Below, piece after piece: positions 1 to 8,949 of a stretch of DNA of 44,052 nucleotides. The stretch's first letter is position 1. Every line of letters starts with the position of its first letter. Both the position numbers and the translations under genes were made by a program. This DNA comes from Oscillatoriales cyanobacterium M59_W2019_021 (lineage in GTDB: Bacteria > Cyanobacteriota > Cyanobacteriia > Cyanobacteriales > Geitlerinemataceae), in the NCBI GenBank assembly GCA_015295945.1, contig DVED01000117.1, positions 1 through 44,052 on the forward strand, in the 5' to 3' direction. The notes beneath the pieces are model-generated. The model ran no database searches and was not told the DNA's origin. It was given only the letters and a program-made list of their open reading frames with translations.

Positions 1-1643
1 GCGAATCCCTACTGCGGCTCAAAAAGCACCAGCGAGACCTCTGCGACGGCTTAACCCAACTCCAAGAAGCCCTCAGCGGCATTCCCCTCAACTCCGATGC
101 GGAAAAGCGCTTGCAAGACGTGCAAGCCAAAGGACGCCAATGTCAGGAAATGCTGGTCGAACGGCTCAACGAACTCGATTTATTTGCCCGTCGGTCGGCT
201 AACCTCTCCGATAGCCTGTATCGGGAAGTGATTTCCTCCCATATGCGACCCTTTGAGGATGGCGTCAACAAGTTTTTCCGAATGGTGCGGGATTTGGCAA
301 AAAATTTGGGCAAACAAGCCAAATTAGAACTCATCGGCAAATCTACCCAAGTCGATCGCGATATCCTGGAAAAATTAGACGCCCCCCTCACCCACATCCT
401 CCGCAATAGCATCGACCACGGCATCGAAATGCCCGAAGACCGCATTGCTGCCGGAAAACCACCGCGCGGGCAAATTCGCCTCGAAGCCGCCCATCGCTCC
501 GGAATGCTATCGATTACCATCTCCGATGACGGTCGGGGCATTGACTTGGACAAATTGCGCCAAAAGGTAGTCAGTAAAGGCTTTACCTCCGCAGAAATGG
601 CTGAGAAAATGAGCGAAGCCGAACTGATGGAATTTCTGTTCGTACCGGGGTTTTCCACCGCCGCCAAAGTGACGGAAATTTCCGGACGCGGAGTGGGGTT
701 GGATATCGCCTTGAGCATGGCGCAGGAAGTGGGGGGGACAGTGCGCGCGGTGTCGCAACCGGGCAAAGGCATGAGCTTTCACTTTCAACTGCCGCTGACG
801 CTCTCGGTGATTCGAACGTTGATCGTGGAAATTTCCGGCGAACCCTATGCGTTTCCCCTCACCCGCATTGATCGCATTTTACTCGTCGCCAAATCTCAAA
901 TTTCCACCATTGAAAGCCGCCACTATTTTACGTTGAATGGGGAAAATATCGGGTTGGTTTCCGCCTCTCGGGTGCTAGAATTAGCGGGGGCGAATTTGAA
1001 ACTGGATGCTATCCCGATCGTGGTTGTCGGCGATCGCGACAGCCGTTACGGGTTAGTGGTCGATAAGTTTTTAGGGGAACGGGATTTAGTCGTGCGCCCC
1101 TTAGATCCCCGCCTGGGAAAAGTGCCGAATATCAGCGCGGCAGCTTTACGGGAAGATGGATCTCTGGTTCTGATCGTCGATGTTGCCGATTTAGTCCGAT
1201 CGATCGATACTCTGCTTGCCAGCCAGGACTTGAGCCAAATCGAACAAGACGGAAACGACAACGAGGAAAACCCGCAAAAGCGCGTTCTGGTCGTGGACGA
1301 TTCCCTCACCGTTCGCGAAATGGAACGCAAGTTACTGGAAAATCACGGCTACCACGTCGAAATTGCCGTCAACGGCATGGATGGCTGGAACGCCGTGCGC
1401 TCCGGGCAATTCGACCTGGTGGTCACCGACGTGGATATGCCCCGCATGACCGGAATCGAGTTCACGAGTTTGATGAGACAGCATCCCAAGTTAAAATCGA
1501 TTCCCGTCGTCATCGTATCCTACAAAGACCGAGAAGAAGATCGCGTGAAGGGACTAGATGCGGGTGCGAACTACTATCTGACCAAAAGTAGCTTTCACGA
1601 TAATACCTTTATCCGAGCCGTTCGCGACTTGATTGGAGAGTAG
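1..1643 (+). CDS. CheA-type hybrid histidine kinase/response regulator, 5'-truncated by window edge
   Basis: The reading frame is open from base 3, so the start and the N-terminal HPt (P1) domain lie upstream of the window. In order are a dimerisation segment, a CheA-type ATPase domain (about 387-800; N box HILRNSIDHGIE, G1 DDGRGID, G2 GRGVGLD), a CheW-like coupling domain (about 800-1205; starts SVIRTLIVEISGEPYAFPL) and a C-terminal receiver (about 1278-1640; VLVVDDS, acceptor Asp codon at 1428 in VTDVDMP, Lys in LTKS). CheA kinases read methyl-accepting receptors and phosphorylate response regulators that control taxis or type IV pili. Receiver-fused CheA proteins are usual in cyanobacterial Pix/Pil/Hmp-type clusters. 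The following cheB on the same strand supports a chemotaxis-like operon. Which system it belongs to cannot be told without the upstream genes. Confidence 0.95.
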   Translation, partial: ESLLRLKKHQRDLCDGLTQLQEALSGIPLNSDAEKRLQDVQAKGRQCQEMLVERLNELDLFARRSANLSDSLYREVISSHMRPFEDGVNKFFRMVRDLAKNLGKQAKLELIGKSTQVDRDILEKLDAPLTHILRNSIDHGIEMPEDRIAAGKPPRGQIRLEAAHRSGMLSITISDDGRGIDLDKLRQKVVSKGFTSAEMAEKMSEAELMEFLFVPGFSTAAKVTEISGRGVGLDIALSMAQEVGGTVRAVSQPGKGMSFHFQLPLTLSVIRTLIVEISGEPYAFPLTRIDRILLVAKSQISTIESRHYFTLNGENIGLVSASRVLELAGANLKLDAIPIVVVGDRDSRYGLVVDKFLGERDLVVRPLDPRLGKVPNISAAALREDGSLVLIVDVADLVRSIDTLLASQDLSQIEQDGNDNEENPQKRVLVVDDSLTVREMERKLLENHGYHVEIAVNGMDGWNAVRSGQFDLVVTDVDMPRMTGIEFTSLMRQHPKLKSIPVVIVSYKDREEDRVKGLDAGANYYLTKSSFHDNTFIRAVRDLIGE

Positions 1644-1668
1644 GCGATCGATAAAAATACGAAAGGTT

Positions 1669-1706
1669 TGTCATTGGTCATTGGTCATTTGGGGTTTGGG
1701 GTTGGT
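1669..1706. repeat. short tandem repeats (TCATTGG / TTTGGGG heptamers)
   Basis: The spacer between cheA and cheB contains tandem copies of TCATTGG running into TTTGGGG units. The same heptamer types recur in several other spacers of the window (for example 38667-38706 and 38812-38843). They are typical of cyanobacterial short tandemly repeated sequences; no function is evident. Confidence 0.6.
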
Positions 1707-1760
1707 TAGCCCTCTGTCCTCTACCCTCTGTCTTAAAACCCATTACCTATTACCCAAATC

Positions 1761-2786
1761 ATGAGAATCGGTATTGTCAACGATACGTTAATGTCTGTCG
1801 AAGCCCTGCGGCGAGTGGTGACTTCAGTTCCCGAATACGAAGTGGCTTGGGTTGCCCGAGATGGGGCGCAAGCCGTTGCCCTGTGCGCTGCCGATACCCC
1901 CGACTTAATCTTGATGGACTTGGTGATGCCGAAAATGAACGGGGCTGAGGCAACTCGCGAGATTATGAAAAACTCGCCCTGCGCGATTTTGGTAGTAACG
2001 GCGAGCATTAAGGGCAATTCGTCGAAAGTCTTTGAAGCGATGGGATACGGGGCGCTAGATGTTGTCAGTACGCCGTCTTTAGGGGCGCAGGGCAAACCCG
2101 GTGCCGCTCAAGTTCTGCTCAGTAAAATTGCCCGCATTGGCGCGAAAATCAAAAATCCGTCAACGGCAACGCGGATGGCAGCACCCGCCCCCAAAGCGCC
2201 CCCGCCAAAGACTGCAGCGACGCAGACGAGACCCACCGTGCCGCCGTTGGTGGTCATCGGCTCGTCTACGGGCGGTCCCCACGCACTAACCACGGTATTG
2301 ACGAGTTTACCCAAAAATTTCCGATCGGCGATCGCCATCGTTCAACACGTCGATTTACAATTCGCTCAAGGATTAGCCGATTGGTTGAATTGCCAAACCT
2401 CCCTCACCGTTCAGTTGGCAACGGCAGGTAGTCGCCTGGAGGCGGGTAAAGTCGTTATCGCCGCCAGTAACGACCACCTCGTCGTCGATGAGAACTTGAT
2501 TTTGCGATATACCCCCGAACCCCAAGACAATCCCTACCGTCCCTCCGTCGATGTCTTTTTCGAGAGTGTTGCCCAGCATTGGCCCAATCGAGGGAGAGCC
2601 GTGTTGCTCACCGGAATGGGACGAGATGGTGCCAAAGGGATGAGTTTGCTCAAAGCCAAGGGTTGGTATACGATCGCCCAAGATGAAAGTACCTGTGTGG
2701 TCTACGGAATGCCGAAAGCGGCAGTAGACATCGGGGCGGCGTCAGAAGTGCTGCCCCTGAATAAAATTGCGTTAGCGTTGGGTTGA
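1761..2786 (+). CDS. cheB: CheB: chemotaxis response regulator protein-glutamate methylesterase
   Basis: The 341-residue protein has the full CheB layout. An N-terminal receiver (residues 1-120) has its acceptor Asp53 in [14 protein letters not shown] Pro/Ala-rich linker (about 138-160) follows, then a C-terminal methylesterase. The catalytic residues are visible: Ser169 in GSSTGG, His196 in QHVD, and the Asp of LTGMGRDGA. The enzyme removes methyl groups (and deamidates Gln) on chemoreceptors for adaptation, and is activated when its receiver is phosphorylated by CheA. The ATG at 1761 opens directly on the receiver beta-1 strand (MRIGIVND), so the start is secure. It follows the hybrid CheA by 117 bp on the same strand. 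Many cyanobacterial taxis clusters lack CheB, so its presence suggests real methylation-based adaptation here. Confidence 0.96.
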   Translation: MRIGIVNDTLMSVEALRRVVTSVPEYEVAWVARDGAQAVALCAADTPDLILMDLVMPKMNGAEATREIMKNSPCAILVVTASIKGNSSKVFEAMGYGALDVVSTPSLGAQGKPGAAQVLLSKIARIGAKIKNPSTATRMAAPAPKAPPPKTAATQTRPTVPPLVVIGSSTGGPHALTTVLTSLPKNFRSAIAIVQHVDLQFAQGLADWLNCQTSLTVQLATAGSRLEAGKVVIAASNDHLVVDENLILRYTPEPQDNPYRPSVDVFFESVAQHWPNRGRAVLLTGMGRDGAKGMSLLKAKGWYTIAQDESTCVVYGMPKAAVDIGAASEVLPLNKIALALG

Positions 2787-2948
2787 GCGAAATTTGGGGA
2801 CAGGTCTCATACTGAGTTTTCGGGAAAGTTTGAGAGTCTGGGAAGCGCTCCGAAACCACCTCACCTAAGTGATACAAATACGGAGAAAATCGTCAGTTTC
2901 CTCCATCGTTCTAGGGGTAAAGCTCGGGCGTATCCCGCATTATTGCCC

Positions 2949-2976
2949 TTGCGTTTTTACCTTAAATATGTATAGT
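2949..2976 (+). promoter_or_regulatory. candidate sigma-70 promoter (TTGCGT-N16-TATAGT)
   Basis: TTGCGT at 2949-2954 is separated by 16 nt from TATAGT at 2971-2976. Transcription would begin near 2983 and run into the terminator at 3229-3251. The call rests on consensus match only. Confidence 0.4.
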
Positions 2977-3228
2977 TGCCAAAACTTTGAGGGATCTTTA
3001 ATCAAACTAAAGCGAACTTTGCCCCAACTCGATCGATGAATTGTTAGTATTTTCCCAGTTTTGTTTTACAGGATGCAGTTCTACCCGTCCATCCTCAGTA
3101 CTCTAAAAAATAAACTCAGTCGCTATCATAGGAACAACCCGAAACGATCCCCATTGCTAAGCGGCGACTGACCTGAATTCCCTAATGCCGATCGCTCGGT
3201 CTGCCGACTGCGCGATTTCCCCTCCCCA

Positions 3229-3251
3229 CCCGATCTCCCGATCGGGTTTTT
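3229..3251 (+). terminator. rho-independent terminator/attenuator upstream of the sigma factor
   Basis: A perfect 7-bp stem, CCCGATC / GATCGGG with a TCCC loop, is followed at once by TTTTT. It lies 440 bp beyond the cheB stop and 212 bp before the sigma start. It is therefore too far from cheB to be an obvious operon terminator, and may end a leader or small RNA. Confidence 0.65.
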
Positions 3252-3462
3252 CCCAGAACTCTCCGATCGTGTCGTGTTGAGAAATGTTACAATTATGAAT
3301 AAATCCGTTTGCAAAAGCCAACTCTGATGATATAAAACCCCCCACCCAGCGTCCTTCCTAGCCCCTCTGAAGACGTTGCCCCATCCCAGCCCTCGCGTTT
3401 TCCCCAATCGGATAACGCCTCCGAAATCATACTCGTCGAGATCGAACCAAGAGTATAGCGCC

Positions 3463-4419
3463 ATGAACACTGCCCAAACCTCCACAGACCTAGTCCGCAC
3501 CTACCTGCGCGAAATCGGTCGAGTTCCCCTACTCACCCACGAACAAGAAATCCTGTTGGGCAAACAGGTGCAGCGCTTTGCCGCTTTAAAAGAAATCAAA
3601 GAGCAGTTAGCCGAGAAACTGAATCGAGAACCGACCGAAAACGAGTGGTCGAACGCGGCGGGTCTTTCCCAACAAGAACTCCAAAAAGTCATTGATAGCG
3701 GAGAAGTCGCCAAGCGCAAGATGGTCGAAGCCAACCTGCGCCTCGTCGTTTCGGTGGCGAAAAAGTACCTCAAGCGCAATGTCGATCTGCTGGACTTGAT
3801 TCAGGAAGGAACCATCGGCATGCAGCGCGGCGTCGAAAAATTCGACCCGACTAAAGGCTATCGCTTTTCCACCTATGCCTATTGGTGGATTCGCCAAGCC
3901 ATTACTCGGGCGATCGCCGAAAAAGGTCGCACCATTCGCCTACCAATTCACATTACCGAAAAACTGAACAAAATCAAAAAAGTTCAGCGCCGACTCACCC
4001 AACAACTGGGACGCACAGCAACCACTGCCGAGTTAGCTGCCGAAATGGAGTTGACCCCCCGGCAAATTCGGGAATACCTGGAACGCGCCCGTCAGCCCCT
4101 CTCCTTAGATTTGCGGGTCGGCGACAACCAAGATACGGAGTTAGCCGACTTGCTGGAAGACGAAGGTCCTTCTCCTGAAGAATTCGCCGTGCAGTCGTCC
4201 CTGCGGAACGAATTAGAGGTGTTGATGGAAGATCTGACGCCGCAGCAGAAAGAAGTGCTATCCTTGCGCTTTGGCTTGCAAGACGGACAGTCGATGACGC
4301 TGGCGAAAATCGGCGCTCGCTTGCAAATCAGCCGGGAACGGGTGCGTCAAATCGAACGGGAAGCCTTGACTAAACTCCGCAAGCGCAAAGCCGATATGAA
4401 CGAGTACCTGGCAAGTTAA
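3463..4419 (+). CDS. Group 2 RpoD-family sigma factor
   Basis: The 318-residue protein starts [19 protein letters not shown], a usual opening of cyanobacterial group 2 sigma factors that begin straight at region 1.2 and lack region 1.1. Region 2 is intact ([30 protein letters not shown], and [19 protein letters not shown] for -10 binding and melting). Region 3 follows, and region 4 carries the -35-binding HTH ([18 protein letters not shown]). A TTG 87 bp upstream would add 29 residues without family similarity, so the ATG at 3463 is preferred. Such sigmas redirect RNA polymerase under stress, at night or under nutrient limitation. The subgroup (SigB/C/D/E-like) was not settled. The long leader with an internal terminator suggests control before translation. 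Confidence 0.93.
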   Translation: MNTAQTSTDLVRTYLREIGRVPLLTHEQEILLGKQVQRFAALKEIKEQLAEKLNREPTENEWSNAAGLSQQELQKVIDSGEVAKRKMVEANLRLVVSVAKKYLKRNVDLLDLIQEGTIGMQRGVEKFDPTKGYRFSTYAYWWIRQAITRAIAEKGRTIRLPIHITEKLNKIKKVQRRLTQQLGRTATTAELAAEMELTPRQIREYLERARQPLSLDLRVGDNQDTELADLLEDEGPSPEEFAVQSSLRNELEVLMEDLTPQQKEVLSLRFGLQDGQSMTLAKIGARLQISRERVRQIEREALTKLRKRKADMNEYLAS

Positions 4420-4465
4420 GGATGAATGGTACTGAGGTCAGTCAAACCCTACCGACCTCGCCCCC

Positions 4466-4492
4466 AAAATCCCCCAATATTGGGGGATTTTT
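4466..4492. terminator. bidirectional terminator between convergent genes
   Basis: A perfect 26-bp palindrome (AAAATCCCCC ... GGGGGATTTT around AATATT) lies between the sigma factor and the convergent GGDEF-EAL gene. It is flanked by A/T runs on both sides, so it can serve both strands. Part of it recurs in inverted orientation near 43403-43421. Confidence 0.85.
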
Positions 4493-4519
4493 CTCTTTCA
4501 TGAATTCTGAAAAATGGTA

Positions 4520-6757
4520 TTACCCTAAAAAAGGAATGGGTTTGGCAATGCCGTACCCTTGAGCGCAGTCGATGCCTAATTTCTGCAATTGTTCGAGGGT
4601 CGATCGATCTTCGACAAACTCGGCGATGGTTTCGATATTCATGACGTGTGCGATCCGATGGCAACATTCAACCATGGTTTGATCGACGGGATCGCGCACC
4701 AAGTTTTTAATGAAACTGCCATCGATTTTCAGATAATCGATGGGTAGATGTTTGAGATAGGCGAGAGAACTCATCCCCACACCAAAATCATCTAAGGCAA
4801 AGCGACAGCCAAGTTGTTTGAGGGAACTAATGAACTGAGTTGCCTGGGCGAGATTGGAGATGGCTGCTGTTTCGGTAATTTCAAAGCAAAGGGTTTGCGG
4901 CACGATGTTAAACTGAGCTAGTTGCTGTTGGAGAAAGGTCAAAAATTGAGGGTTGCTAATACTCACGCCGGACAGATTGATGGCATACAGAATGTCGTCC
5001 GATCTCGAAGCCGCGATCGTGGCGATTTCGGACTGCTGATAGTCGGTCAAAAACTTCCGAATCACCCATTGATCGATCTCGCCAATGAGATCGTAACGTT
5101 CGGCAGCCTGCAGAAAAGCACCCGGAAGAATGAGTTGACCGTTTTCGTCCACCAAGCGCAATAAAATTTCGTAATGCTCTCGACGATTGCCCGGTTTGAG
5201 GGAAATAATTCGTTGTGAATACAAACAGAAACGGTTTTCTTCCAAAGCACTTTGAATGCGCAAACTCCACTGGCGATCGTCTTGTTTTTGGGTCAATTCG
5301 AGATCGTCTTCTCGGTAGACAAAAATGCAGTTGCGACCTTTTTGTTTGGCAGCATAACAAGCCGTATCTGCTGCCGAAAGAACGCTGGTGAGATCTGCAC
5401 TCTGATCGTTGATCGTCACTAAACCGATACTCACGCCGATCGCAAATGTTTTATTCTCCCAAAAGAATCGAAAATCGCGAATAATTTGTCGCAGTCGATC
5501 GGCGATCGGTTCGGCATCTGCCAGGGAACATCGATAGAGTAACAATGCAAATTCATCGCCGCCCAAACGAGCTAGCGTGTCGATTTCGCGAATGTGGTTT
5601 TGCATTAAAGCGGTGAGTTGGCAAAGCAGTCGATCGCCCGCTCCATGACCGCAGGTATCGTTAACAACTTTAAATCGATCGAGATCGAGATAGCAAAGAA
5701 CGTGTTGGGAATTATCAGATTTAGCAGTCGTAATCGTTGAATTTAGCACCCGCTCGAATTCCCGTCGATTGACCAATCCTGTTAGAGTATCGTGGCTGGC
5801 TTGCCAGGATAACTGACAGGCAATCTGGTGCGATTTGGTAATATCGTGAAAGACCAATACTGCTCCCACAATTTGACCGTCACGATCGCGAATTGGGGCA
5901 GCCGAGTCGTCAATGGCATACTCCGTCCCCTCGCGAGAAATGAGGATGGTCTCCTTCATTAAGGTGACGATACGACCTTCTCGTAACGCGACTTCTACTG
6001 GATTTTCGACGGGTTTTCTCGTGGTATCATTGACAATGCGAAAAATGTCGGAGAGCGGTTTTCCTCGGGCTTCATCGACCGTCCAACCCGTTAATTTTTC
6101 AGCAATGGGATTGCAGTCTTTAACGCAACCGAAAGCATCAGTCGTCATGACGGCATCGCCGATCGATTGTAGCGTAATTTGAGCGAGATCTTTTTCGCGA
6201 TGCAACGCCTGTTCTAGGTGCTTGCGATCGGTAATATTGCGTGCGACCCAAACGACAGAACTCTCAGAAATGGGAGAAATACTAGCTGTAAACCACATCT
6301 CTTCACTGGTGTCGATGTCTGTAGCAGAAAGATCGCCCATGCGTTTGTGTTCGAGGGTTAAGCTGTACTCAAAGATAACAGTTTGACGAGTCTCGAGAGC
6401 GCGTCGAATTTGACTAAAAAAGGTTTCCGCCCGATCGGCATTGCTGAGGGACAAAAATTGGGCGATCGTTAACCCGATGGCATCTCGATCAAACTCATCG
6501 GACAACGCAGCTTGAGTGGGCATGACCTCCATGCGCTCTCCCGTCGAGTCGAGAATTAAAACGATATCGGTCATTGCCTCTAAAACTGCCCGCATTTGAG
6601 CTTCGCTAGTGTAGAGTCTCTGCTCTAATAACTTCTGCTCGGCTAATGCCTGCAACAATTCTTGTTGCAAGTGTTCGATTTGGAAGCCTTGAGTTCTCGA
6701 AACAGGCTGTTGCATCTGCATCCCCGCTTTAAATATCGATCGGTAAGGTAGAGACAT
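4520..6757 (-). CDS. PAS-PAS-GGDEF-EAL cyclic-di-GMP enzyme
   Basis: The 745-residue cytoplasmic protein has two PAS domains (residues 51-175 and 188-310, the second ending in a HDIT-type PAC segment). A GGDEF domain (315-482) has an intact GGDEF signature at 399-403 and an inhibitory I-site RxxD (REID, 390-393). The EAL domain (about 495-743) has EIL at 530-532 instead of EAL but keeps the ExLxR glutamate, the Asn of INLSG, the EITE glutamates, the DD of LDDFG, the Lys of YLKIDG, the later Glu of AEFVE and the Gln of AQGYG. Both synthesis and breakdown of c-di-GMP are therefore possible, tuned by the PAS sensors. It probably influences motility versus attachment. No membrane segment is seen. 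The ATG at 6757 is a natural start, and the gene converges on the sigma factor. Confidence 0.94.
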   Translation of the reverse strand: MSLPYRSIFKAGMQMQQPVSRTQGFQIEHLQQELLQALAEQKLLEQRLYTSEAQMRAVLEAMTDIVLILDSTGERMEVMPTQAALSDEFDRDAIGLTIAQFLSLSNADRAETFFSQIRRALETRQTVIFEYSLTLEHKRMGDLSATDIDTSEEMWFTASISPISESSVVWVARNITDRKHLEQALHREKDLAQITLQSIGDAVMTTDAFGCVKDCNPIAEKLTGWTVDEARGKPLSDIFRIVNDTTRKPVENPVEVALREGRIVTLMKETILISREGTEYAIDDSAAPIRDRDGQIVGAVLVFHDITKSHQIACQLSWQASHDTLTGLVNRREFERVLNSTITTAKSDNSQHVLCYLDLDRFKVVNDTCGHGAGDRLLCQLTALMQNHIREIDTLARLGGDEFALLLYRCSLADAEPIADRLRQIIRDFRFFWENKTFAIGVSIGLVTINDQSADLTSVLSAADTACYAAKQKGRNCIFVYREDDLELTQKQDDRQWSLRIQSALEENRFCLYSQRIISLKPGNRREHYEILLRLVDENGQLILPGAFLQAAERYDLIGEIDQWVIRKFLTDYQQSEIATIAASRSDDILYAINLSGVSISNPQFLTFLQQQLAQFNIVPQTLCFEITETAAISNLAQATQFISSLKQLGCRFALDDFGVGMSSLAYLKHLPIDYLKIDGSFIKNLVRDPVDQTMVECCHRIAHVMNIETIAEFVEDRSTLEQLQKLGIDCAQGYGIAKPIPFLG

Positions 6758-6913
6758 TTCCCCTTCCGACCCGATGCTTCTATTTACCTATATAACTGAC
6801 TGATATCGCAATTCTGATGTGGATGCAGATGCCGAGGAGCGGATTTTGAGGGGTACAGCCGAGATCGAGCCAGGTTTCCCGGCTAGGGTGCATTTTCACA
6901 CCATTGGCGAGTG

Positions 6914-6948
6914 GGTTCGAGTTCGGGCTTTGCCCGAACTCTCGAACC
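6914..6948 (-). terminator. strong hairpin downstream of the L,D-transpeptidase gene
   Basis: GGTTCGA..TTCGGGC-TTT-GCCCGAA..TCGAACC forms a long interrupted stem starting 6 bp after the L,D-transpeptidase stop codon on the minus strand. No T run follows, so it is either a non-canonical terminator or a 3'-end stabilising hairpin. Confidence 0.5.
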
Positions 6949-6953
6949 GTGAC

Positions 6954-7487
6954 TTAATAGTGAACGACGACGGGCGTGCCGACAGAAGCCCAGTGGTACA
7001 ACCATTCGGCATGGTCTACCGCCACATTCGTACAGCCGTGACTGATGGGCGTGCCAAAGCTATTGTGCCAGTAAGCACCGTGAATTCCAAAGTTGCCATC
7101 GTAGTACATGACATAGGGAACGTCGTCGATGTAGTAGTCTTCCCCTTCCATGGAGGCTTCGGGTAATTTGGCGTAGATGGCAAAAACGCCTGTAGGTGTG
7201 GGGGTTTCGTCTTTTCCGGTGGAAACGATGACGGCATGAACTTGCGATCGCCCTTCCCAAGCGAATAATCTTTGCCAGGTCAAATCGATTTCGATCCAAC
7301 GGCGACCGGACTGTTTGAGATACGCGATTTCATCTTCGATATAATACTGAGCGACGACCGCCTCCGATGATTCCGGAAGTGCGACAGATGACGCGATCGC
7401 CGGCAAGAGACCGACAACAGACAAACTGAGTGCGGCTAACGTGCTAGCACGCAAAATGGGCGAACGATAAAACTGAAAAATAGACAT
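6954..7487 (-). CDS. Exported L,D-transpeptidase (YkuD domain)
   Basis: The 177-residue protein has an N-terminal signal sequence (basic start, then hydrophobic STLAALSLSVVGLLPAIASS). The YkuD catalytic domain follows: IDLTWQRLFAWEG, the TPTPTGVFAIYAK loop, an upstream His in GIHGAYWH, and the active-site Cys in SHGCTNV. These enzymes cleave and cross-link peptidoglycan stem peptides (3-3 links, or attachment to peptidoglycan) outside the cytoplasmic membrane, and usually resist most beta-lactams. The protein is short and has no LysM or PG-binding module, so it is a minimal enzyme. It is transcribed alone, in the same direction as the GGDEF-EAL gene but separated from it by about 200 bp and a hairpin. 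Confidence 0.92.
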   Translation of the reverse strand: MSIFQFYRSPILRASTLAALSLSVVGLLPAIASSVALPESSEAVVAQYYIEDEIAYLKQSGRRWIEIDLTWQRLFAWEGRSQVHAVIVSTGKDETPTPTGVFAIYAKLPEASMEGEDYYIDDVPYVMYYDGNFGIHGAYWHNSFGTPISHGCTNVAVDHAEWLYHWASVGTPVVVHY

Positions 7488-7740
7488 ACTGGGCTAATAC
7501 TCCTATTGCAAGGCAAACACCGATCGGCGATTGTCGGGACTGTTGTATCCGCCTTCCTCTCAAAAATTTAACGTAAAGCACCCTATTTAGGGGAAAACGG
7601 ATGCCTGAATTCTCGTGGCTGTGCCTTCAATATCATGGCAAACCTTCGGGGTTCCCGACAGATTTACAATTCTTCAACAGGCGATCGACTCACCCCAAAT
7701 CCCCAACCCCGAACACCCAATCCCAAGATATGTCAAACTA

Positions 7741-8186
7741 GAAGTAGAGAAAGTAGGTGATGGTGGTTGCGGGTTGAGTATCTCAATCTGAGGAAAGTCC
7801 GGGCACCCGAAAGACCAGACTTGCTGGGTAACGCCCAGTGCGAGCGATCGTGAGGATAGTGCCACAGAAACATACCGCCAATGAGTCATCCGTCAACGGT
7901 CATTTGTCATTTGTGTTTGCAGATGACAAGGGATAAAAGACGAAGGACAAATTTGGTAAGGGTGCAAAGGTGCGGTAAGAGCGCACCAGCAGCATCGAGA
8001 GGTGCTGGCTCGGTAAACCCCGGTCGGGTGCAAGGTCGAAGGAACGACGGTTGGTCTTTTACCCGTTCCGCCAAGAGCGAACCGCAAGAGGCGTTTGGTA
8101 ACAAGCGTCCCAGATAGATAACCGCCCTCCGGCTGCATGGCAGTTCGGGGAACAGAACCCGGCTTACGACTACTTTCTCTACTTTT
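7741..8186 (+). ncRNA. rnpB: RNase P RNA (type A, cyanobacterial), with enlarged internal hairpin
   Basis: The conserved core is plain: GAGGAAAGTCCGGGC near the 5' end, AGACCAGACTTGCTGGGTAA, CACAGAAACATACCGCC, GGTCTTTTACCCGTTCCG and ACAGAACCCGGCTTA at the 3' end. The ends are set by a perfect 15-bp P1 helix between 7742-7756 and 8170-8184. This RNA is the catalytic part of RNase P, which cuts 5' leaders from precursor tRNAs. Between the conserved ACCGCC and GGTAAGGGTGCAA blocks (7880-7954), where relatives carry a short hairpin (about 20-30 nt as remembered), there are about 75 nt. That stretch contains TTGTCAT/ATGACAA arms and resembles the window's intergenic repeats. Apparent open frames on either strand here are incidental. 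Confidence 0.96.
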
Positions 8187-8309
8187 CCCAGATTTTCGAC
8201 AAGTGCGAGGCGATCGATTCGCGAAGTTTTCGCTCTCGCTAGATTCCTTTAGCCTGGAGATGTCTAATAGCTGATATATAGCAATTATCGTTGGGATGCG
8301 ATACATTTG

Positions 8310-8368
8310 GGGGCGGGTTTTGATTGATAGATCTCTGATGTGGCAAGACTTTCGGCTAAACCCGCCCC
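8310..8368. repeat. inverted repeat GGGGCGGGTTT / AAACCCGCCCC
   Basis: Perfect 11-bp arms (8310-8320 and 8358-8368) enclose 37 nt. The spacer from rnpB to the Uma2 remnant (8187-8473) otherwise shows no gene. The arms resemble the common TGTAGGGGCG-type cyanobacterial dispersed repeats, which also appear at about 8435 and 40191. It is a possible small non-autonomous element. Confidence 0.5.
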
Positions 8369-8473
8369 TACAAGACCGTACCTCACTCAATTGAGAAACG
8401 CTATAGTGTTTTTATTTGAATTATGAAACTTTTGTAGGGGCGGAGCGAAGCGGAGGGAATCCCCCTGTGGTTG

Positions 8474-8877
8474 CCCCATCCCCTCTCCCAAAAATCGCGA
8501 CAGAAAGGCAAAACCGCTTGTAAAAAAGATATCTACGCTCGCGTTGGCGTGCCGTACTACGTCGTGTTCGACCCCCTGCGGCAACTTCAGGACGAATCCG
8601 AGATGGATGGGGCATTGCTGCGGGTTTGGGAACTCAATGCCGGACAATATCGGGAACTCACGACCGTTGAAGGCATTGTTGGCATCGGGCAGTGCGTTTG
8701 GCTGGATACGGTGGGATTGGGGCTGATGCTGTGGAAAGGCGCATTTGAGGAGTCGATCGATCGGCTGTGGTGGCGTTGGTGCGAACTGGGGCAGAACGTG
8801 CAGAACAAGAACGCCAACGGGCCGATCGCTTAGCGGCAAAACTGCGAGAGTTAGGCATCAACCCAGACGAAATTTAA
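8474..8877 (+). pseudogene. remnant of a Uma2-family (DUF820) nuclease gene
   Basis: Translation from about 8522 gives the C-terminal half of a Uma2-family protein (KKDIYARVGVPYYVVFDP, then WLDTVGLGLMLWKGAFEE). The N-terminal half that carries the other active-site residues is missing, and no family-like start precedes it. Near 8800 the frame breaks. The usual charged tail of this family (QERQRADRLAAKLRELGINP) continues in another frame to a stop at 8877. N-terminal loss plus a frameshift marks a decayed copy. Uma2 proteins are PD-(D/E)XK-fold putative endonucleases greatly expanded in cyanobacteria. Two intact members lie at 33952 and 34808. Confidence 0.8.
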
Positions 8878-8949
8878 ACGCCACGGGAACGACTCGTGCA
8901 GTCGTTCCCCCTCTTCTCCCGTACTGAACTCCTGAACTCCTGTATTCTT

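Larger units (their letters stand above)
2787..3462. other. 676-bp spacer between cheB and the sigma factor
   Basis: No convincing coding region is present. The spacer holds a promoter-like pair at 2949-2976, a hairpin AGGATG/CATCCT at about 3071-3097, a good rho-independent terminator at 3229-3251, and an extended -10-like TGTTACAAT at about 3286-3293. The layout fits either a small RNA of about 270 nt or an attenuated leader of the downstream sigma gene. Confidence 0.5.

Noticed and set aside
3126-3500. 124-codon minus-strand frame overlapping the sigma gene start
   Set aside because: It crosses a terminator and the start of a well-supported gene on the other strand, and its protein has no family features.
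5165-5175. EAL motif reading EIL considered as an inactive phosphodiesterase
   Set aside because: The Glu of ExLxR and all other metal- and substrate-binding residues are present, so the variant is probably active.
6954-7070. L,D-transpeptidase active-site motif SHGCTN looked unusual at first
   Set aside because: It fits the accepted SHGC-x-N pattern apart from Thr at a usually hydrophobic position, so no loss of activity is implied.
7674-8390. Open frames on both strands across the rnpB region, up to 165 codons
   Set aside because: They overlap an unmistakable RNase P RNA and show no protein-family features.
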